A stretch of 64,000 bases of DNA from positions 744,001 through 808,000 of the forward strand of contig NC_057379.1 of assembly GCF_016906535.1 (NCBI RefSeq). The letters run 5' to 3'. This DNA comes from Rhizoctonia solani (taxonomy: Eukaryota > Basidiomycota > Agaricomycetes > Cantharellales > Ceratobasidiaceae). This document shows, in pieces, positions 58,864 through 64,000 of the stretch. The notes under the pieces were generated by a model. That model was not told the DNA's origin and made no database searches. It worked only from the letters and a program-made list of their open reading frames with translations. The position numbers were made by a program, and so were the translations under genes. The stretch's first letter is position 1. Each line of letters opens with the position of its first letter.

Positions 58864-61800
58864 TCAAGCTCCAACTGCGTCAGGATGTTCCTTGTGAAAT
58901 TCTTCTAGGATTTCTTGAGCATTTCCCACATTGTCTATTGGCTCCCATGAATTACTTCCTTCATCATATCCTTTCCATTTGACCAGGTACCATAACTTCT
59001 TTGTTTTCCCTCGTCCTTTCCATTTGCTATCTAGGATTTTTTCTACTTCGTATTCCTCTTCACCTTCTTCTGTGATGATTGGTGCAGGTTGAGGAGGATC
59101 ACGTCCGTGAGGATTGGGGTGGAACTTTGTTAGAAGGTTGATATGAAAGACTGGGTGTATGCGCATAGTATGGGGTAGTTGTAATTTATACGCATGCAAA
59201 CCAATTTTTTCAATTACTAAGTAGGGTCCTAACTTTTTATGGCTGAGTTTAATGGACGGTCTGTCGGTGGATATATTTTGATGGCTTAACCAGACCTTAT
59301 CTCCTACTTGAATTTCTTCTTCCTCTCTGTGACGTTGGTTGTAGAAATGTTTCATCCTTTCTTGTGACAATGAGAGTGCTGCTTTGACTTCATCGTAGCC
59401 TTTTTCTAGGAATTCTGCATGTTTGTCTGCATTGGGAACGGATTCATCTGATTTTTGGCCCACAGAGAATCGTGGATTTACTCCGTAACATATTTGGAAA
59501 GGGGATTTACCCGTGGAAGATTGCTTTAAGTTATTAAGGGCAAACTTGGCTATAGGGAGTAATGATACCCAGTCTGATTGTCGGTGATTCCCAAACATTT
59601 GAATGAAGATTTCAGCCTCTCTTTGTATCTGTTCTGTCTGTCCATCTGTTTGCGGATGGTAGGCTGTAGAGTATGTGGGCTTGATGTCCAGCCTTTTATA
59701 TAAGTGACGAATGAACTTGGCATTAAAAGTGGGACCTCTATCTGAGACTGTACTCCTAGGTAGACCGTGTAATTTCCATACGTATGTGATGAACAAATTG
59801 GCAATGTTGATAGCAGACGCCGTGGATTGAGTGGGAATGAAATGTACCATTTTTGAGAACCGGTCAATGACAGTGAGGATAGCGTCAAACCCTTCTGATA
59901 CTGGTAATCCTACAATCATATTGTATGCTATATCTTCCCAAGGACGTTCAGGAATTTGTAATGGCTTTAATAGACCTATAGGTACTTGATTTGTAGGTTT
60001 GGACCAAATGCAGGTTTCACAATGGTTGACATAAGAGTTGACAAATTTCTTTAGGGAAGGCCAGTAATAATTTCGGGAGACAAGTTCCAATGTTCTGGCC
60101 TGTCCTGGATGCCCTGCTGCTAAAGCGTCATGTCTGGACTCTAGAATAAGGTTCCTGATAGTCTCATCCTTAGGTACAAATATTTTCCCTTGAAACCATA
60201 GTAATCCTTCTTTTAACTCCCAGTCAACTACTTTATTCTTGTTCTGGAGCTTGTACAAGATCTCTTTAAGACGCTCATCCTCATAGATTGCTTCACCAAT
60301 CAGGTCGTTAATTTCCTGATCTGGGGTGATTGATGAGATGAAAAGTTCTGGTTTCAAGAGAACTTGGTTCTCTACCCCCCCTTCAAGGGGTACTAGATCA
60401 TAGCGTCTAGAGAGGATATCTGCCTTCTTATTTTGTGCTCCTGGTCTGTAGATGATTTGGAAATTGTAGTCTACTAGGAAATTTGCCCATCGAATTTGAC
60501 GTTTGTTCAGGGATTGTGATGTAGAGAAATACTCCAAATTCTTATGATCTGTTAGAACTTGAACTGGTAACTCTGATCCTTCCAGTAAATGGCGCCATTC
60601 TTTAAATGCCCTAATGACTGCCAATAGTTCCTTGTCAAAAATGTTGTAATTCTTTTCAGCAGGGGACAGTGACTTGGATAGATAGGCTACTGGAGCTAGT
60701 TTCCCTTCAGGGTTGCGTTGGGATAATATAGCTCCAGTGGCATAGTCCGATGCATCGCATTCTATGTAGAACTGTTTTGTTGTATCCGGCTGTAGGAGTA
60801 GTGGCGCTGAAGTGAGGCGTTTCTTTAAACTGTCAAAGGATTGTTGTTCCGCCAATTCCCATTTCCATAGGCTGTCCTTTTTGAGCAAATTGTATAGGGG
60901 TCGTGCCAAGTTACCAAAATTGGGGATAAATTGTCTATAAAAGTTCACAAATCCTAAGAATTCTTGGATGTTTTTGACATTCTTAGGTGTTGACCAATTC
61001 ATGGCATCTGTGACTTTAGATTGGTCGACTTCTATACCAAATTCCAATATAATGAACCCTAGATAGTCGATCTTCTTGACATGGAAGTGGCATTTTTCAA
61101 TATTACAAAAGAGGTCATTGTCCTGTAGCCTCTTTAGCACTTTGCGCACATGAATTTCATGATCTTTCTCGTTCAAGGAGAAGACTAGGATATCGTCCAG
61201 GTATATGATGACATAAACATCCAGAAGATCCCTGAATATTTTGTTCATCATATCTTGAAAAGCCGCTGGCGCATTTGTTAACCCAAAGGGCATAACCAAG
61301 TACTCAAATAATCCGTATTTTGTTTTAAAGGCTGTTTTCCATTCGTCGCCTTCTTTAATTCGGACTAAGTTATATCCTGCCCTGAGATCAAATTTACTAA
61401 AAATCTTAGCGCCTTGTAGTTTTTCAATAAGATTCTGTGGCAAGGGTAGGGGATAGGCGTTCTTCTTGGTCATGCTGTTCAGTCGTCAATAATCTACGCA
61501 CATGCGTAATTTCCCGTTTTTCTTCTTGACAAATAATATGGGGGAAGCCATGGGAGATTTAGACGGGCGGATCAAGCCTGCCTTCAGTTGCTTTTCAATG
61601 GTTTCCCTGAGTTCCACATCTTCCCTTGGGCCTAGGCTGTAGATGGGACCATGTCGGGGTTTTGCGTCGGGGAGTAGTTCAATGGCGATGTTGTAAGGAC
61701 AATGGGGTGGTAATTTTGACGATTCCTCTTCTGAGAATACTCTAGCAAATTCTTGATAAGGGACAGGAATTTCTTCCACTGCTTTGAGCTCTAAAACAGC

Positions 61801-62283
61801 AGGTGTGGCTAAACAGTTGTTGGAACAATATAGAGAATTAAAAACAAGTGTATGTTTTTCCCACAAAATTTGGGGATTGTGTTTTTTCAACCATGACATT
61901 CCTAAAACTAATTGGTGATTGCCAATATTGGAAATATGGCATTCTAGTTCTTCGGTGTGATTGCCAATGGTACATTTAAACCGAGTAAAATGAGTGATTT
62001 GACCAGAATCAATTTCTCGGCCATCAATAACGCGTAGTTTCTTGGGGATTGGATGTATATAGGTTGGAAGTCGATAGGTTTCTACTAAAAGAGGGTGGAT
62101 GAAGCAGGAAGTTGCCCCAGAATCAATCATGGCTTTTCCTTGAAACGGTTTAGCCAAAAAACTTGATTTTTGGGATTTGGGAGTCTCACACGGATTTGCA
62201 GTAAACGACGCATATATTTGAGGTGAATTACATAAAGAAAGAATTTCTAGGTTGTTGTTTACATGATGCAAATCTGCTAGCAT
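58864..62283 (-). CDS. Pol of copy B: protease, RT, RNase H, integrase, chromodomain (one in-frame stop)
   Basis: Two open parts in the same frame are separated by a single TGA at 61486-61488. Upstream part (265 aa): protease with DSGATSCFIHPLL and the start of RT ([12 protein letters not shown]). Downstream part (869 aa): YLDD at residues 91-94, an RNase H region (ECDASDYATGAIL), integrase zinc region (GHPGQ...HCETC, about residues 455-490), DDE core with TVSDRGPTFNAKF, and a C-terminal chromodomain (LWYLVKWKGYDEGSNSWEP) that would target insertion to marked chromatin. The stop replaces an Arg codon after CVDY. Pol lies in the -1 frame relative to gag. Apart from the stop I see no lesion. 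Confidence 0.9.
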
Positions 62284-62303
62284 ACAGCCAAGTGCCTTAC
62301 TCC

Positions 62304-63872
62304 TTAATCGGCCTTGGCTTTCCCTTTTCCCGACTCTTCCTCATCAGAGACAACCTCAATTTGATTTTCTTCCTTGGGCCTTTCCCAAGACCATTCGATA
62401 TCAGCCACATGTCCAGACATGGGCTTAGAGGGACAATTGCGCGCAAAATGGCCTTTACCTCCGCATACATGGCAGGTGAGATTTGCAAAGCCCCTTCCAT
62501 CAAGGTCCATAGGACCTGGACCTTTAGAGCTTGAGGCCAAAACAGGTGTGGGAGCAATGATTGGTTTGATGGGGGCGGCTGCAGCAGGGCGTTCGTCCTT
62601 TTTGAGAGATGGGAATGGGATCATTGTATCCTTTGTTTCCCCATTCCACCTGACATTGGGCATATTGCCAGAAGTTGTTTGTACAATTGAAGTAATAGCG
62701 CCTTTCTTGGCGCGACGAGTAGTGGGATCAATCATATATACATTATCTCCCACATTTAGACGTGTACGAGTGGGAGTGGGGTTGGAACTGGAAGTGGGGA
62801 CGGCAGAGGAAGGGGCACGAATAGTAGGGACCGACGGATTGGATAGGCGAGTGGATTCAATATGGTTTGCAATTTCCTCTGCCTTATCATAGACCTGTTG
62901 GGCCGTAGCACAACGCCATTGGAACATCGTGGATAGCATAATGTCCTTGATGTCATTTTTGAGGCCGTCGTAGTACTTGTCACGTAAGGTTTCGTCACTG
63001 TAGCCCAAGGACACTGAATACTGCTGAAATTCACAAGTGTATTCTTGAACTGAAGCTTTCTGTCGTAGATTATTCCATTTTTGACGGTACTTTTCATCAC
63101 GGTTTGTGTCCACGTAATGCTTAGTAAATTCGGCCCAAAACACATCAACATTTTCCAAAAGTGGAACCGCCTCTCCCCTAAATACCTTCCTTTCCTTATA
63201 TGGGCGAACCCAATCTTCTGCTGCACCTTCAAAATACAATGTTATCCACAAGATTTTCTCCTCGTGAGATCTATTGGCTCCTTTTGCCCTTATATAGGCT
63301 TGACATGCAATAATGAAATTAAGGGCGTCTTCTTTTTTGCCACTAAACTTATTTGGCTTGGCAAATTTCAAATCGGAATTAGAAGATGTAGGGGCAGGTG
63401 GGGGATTGATAGTGGTGGCAGTGCCAGAAGGTGGAGGCGGTGGGGGTGGAACTGTGGAACGAGAGGAGGATTGGTGAAGAAGCTGGTCTTGTACGGCCTG
63501 GATGGAAGTAGCCGCCCCTTGAATTTGGTTTGAATAAAAAATATGTTGATTGCGCGATTGATCGCAATGTTCTTCAAGTTCCGCCCTTAGTAACGCTATT
63601 TGGTCATGTTGCGCTTCATAGGCGCCTTGTAATTGTGAGAATTCCTTTTTTAAAATAATCATATTTTGGGCAACCATATCAAGCACTTCGCGATCTGACA
63701 TCTGACTAAAGGACATGGGGGAATATACATGTGGTGGCTCAGCCACAGGAGCAGGAGTATGGGTACGAGAAGATGGGGCAGACCACCCCGATTGGATTTG
63801 GGGGGAAATCAGATTAGTCTCTCCCATTGCGCCCAAGCCAGGCGTTATCATATGAGACTGCAAAAAACTCAT
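62304..63872 (-). CDS. Gag of copy B
   Basis: 522 aa, uninterrupted, from ATG 63872 to TAA 62304-62306. Order: a Pro/Thr-rich N-terminus, a coiled segment (DMVAQNMIILKKEFSQLQG), a Pro-rich stretch, the capsid-like domain (FSGKKEDALNFIIACQAYI, WAEFTKHYVDTNRDEKY), a basic/Ser-rich linker, and a CCHC knuckle CHVCGGKGHFARNC about 60 residues before the acidic end. It forms the virus-like particle and binds element RNA. The start overlaps the end of the pre-gag ORF by 59 nt. Confidence 0.9.
   Translation of the reverse strand: MSFLQSHMITPGLGAMGETNLISPQIQSGWSAPSSRTHTPAPVAEPPHVYSPMSFSQMSDREVLDMVAQNMIILKKEFSQLQGAYEAQHDQIALLRAELEEHCDQSRNQHIFYSNQIQGAATSIQAVQDQLLHQSSSRSTVPPPPPPPSGTATTINPPPAPTSSNSDLKFAKPNKFSGKKEDALNFIIACQAYIRAKGANRSHEEKILWITLYFEGAAEDWVRPYKERKVFRGEAVPLLENVDVFWAEFTKHYVDTNRDEKYRQKWNNLRQKASVQEYTCEFQQYSVSLGYSDETLRDKYYDGLKNDIKDIMLSTMFQWRCATAQQVYDKAEEIANHIESTRLSNPSVPTIRAPSSAVPTSSSNPTPTRTRLNVGDNVYMIDPTTRRAKKGAITSIVQTTSGNMPNVRWNGETKDTMIPFPSLKKDERPAAAAPIKPIIAPTPVLASSSKGPGPMDLDGRGFANLTCHVCGGKGHFARNCPSKPMSGHVADIEWSWERPKEENQIEVVSDEEESGKGKAKAD
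62325..62331 (-). promoter_or_regulatory. Slippery heptamer for gag-pol -1 frameshifting
   Basis: On the minus strand G GGA AAA lies in the gag frame (TCG GGA AAA), the X XXY YYZ pattern, about 20 nt before the gag stop. A -1 slip there enters the pol frame, which is open across the gag stop. The same heptamer is at 54018-54024 in copy A. Confidence 0.7.
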
Positions 63873-64000
63873 ATTCTTTGTAGTAGTGGATTCTCCCTTT
63901 TCCGTCTTGGGTGATATCCTGAATGGAGCAATGGAAATTATCTAGCTCAAGTTCCTTTTCAACTAAAAGGCGATCCCTTTCCTTGATAAGGCGTTCCTGC
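63814..64000 (-). CDS. Pre-gag coiled-coil ORF of copy B (5' part outside window)
   Basis: Open from the window edge: QERLIKERDRLLVEKELELD, then CSIQDITQDGKGRIHYYKE, ending NAWLGRNGRD at TAA 63814-63816. It overlaps gag (63814-63872) in a different frame. It matches the end of the coiled-coil ORF at 52293-52597 in copy A. Its role is unknown. Confidence 0.6.
   Translation of the reverse strand, partial: QERLIKERDRLLVEKELELDNFHCSIQDITQDGKGRIHYYKEYEFFAVSYDNAWLGRNGRD

Larger units (their letters stand above)
58410..64000 (-). mobile_element. Ty3-type chromovirus, copy B (nearly intact, runs off the window)
   Basis: Same family as copy A on the opposite strand, tail to tail, about 450 bp away. 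The 3' LTR, pol, gag and part of the pre-gag ORF are present; the 5' LTR lies beyond 64000. Only one in-frame stop is visible. Confidence 0.9.

Noticed and set aside
51132..64000. RIP-type C-to-T decay of the chromoviruses
   Set aside because: Lesions in copy A are mainly small gaps and duplications, and copy B has a single stop. I saw no general C-to-T bias by eye.
1..64000. CRISPR arrays, bacterial operons, rRNA or intact tRNA genes
   Set aside because: Genes are intron-split and eukaryotic. No spaced direct repeats, no rRNA-like stretch and no complete tRNA with properly spaced A and B boxes were found.

Overview
The window is nuclear DNA of a filamentous basidiomycete. It most likely belongs to the Agaricomycetes and is probably Rhizoctonia/Ceratobasidium-like. 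Evidence: genes are split by many 45-65 nt GT-AG introns, some with a TACTAAC-type branch point; there is a NACHT-WD40 (HET-E type) protein of the kind expanded in that group; a PriA-like cysteine-rich secreted protein is present; and there are pogo and chromodomain-containing Ty3 elements. The genus is inference, since no marker gene is present.

Layout. 0.2-4.9 kb: a NACHT-WD40 receptor-like gene (-). 6.4-9.6 kb: a coiled-coil protein and a dienelactone-hydrolase-like/NTF2-like protein (+). 9.6-14.7 kb: mitochondrial ribosome recycling factor (-) and mitochondrial isoleucyl-tRNA synthetase (+), head to head over a 228 bp promoter. 15.0-17.5 kb: a peroxisomal-type (SKL) acyl/aryl-CoA ligase. 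17.7-21.6 kb: a small hydrophilic protein, an oxalate decarboxylase remnant and a PriA-like gene. 22.4-26.0 kb: a METTL7-like methyltransferase and prolyl-tRNA synthetase. 27.1-37.0 kb: a repeat-exon proline-rich secreted protein, a J-domain-like protein, a PHO80-type cyclin and a three-pass membrane protein. 37.7-44.5 kb: hexokinase and HMG-CoA reductase (-), linking glucose phosphorylation and sterol synthesis. 45.9-64 kb: a transposon-dominated tail.

The tail is the most structured part. A 2.17 kb pogo-family element and a 580 bp MITE abut, separated by one shared TA. A small host ORF was hit by a TRIM-like element (about 170 bp LTRs, near-identical 5 bp duplications). The purine tract of that element was then hit by a 6.8 kb Ty3 chromovirus (copy A, GGGGG duplication). 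A second, nearly intact chromovirus (copy B) lies tail to tail with copy A and runs off the right edge. Both copies keep a GGGAAAA slippery heptamer at the gag-pol junction and a coiled-coil ORF overlapping the start of gag.

A caution for every gene model: several essential genes (IleRS, ProRS, HMG-CoA reductase) and the NACHT gene carry single-base losses, mostly in short homopolymers, while their neighbours are perfectly open. This looks more like local consensus error than gene death, except perhaps for the IleRS, where the lesions are dense.
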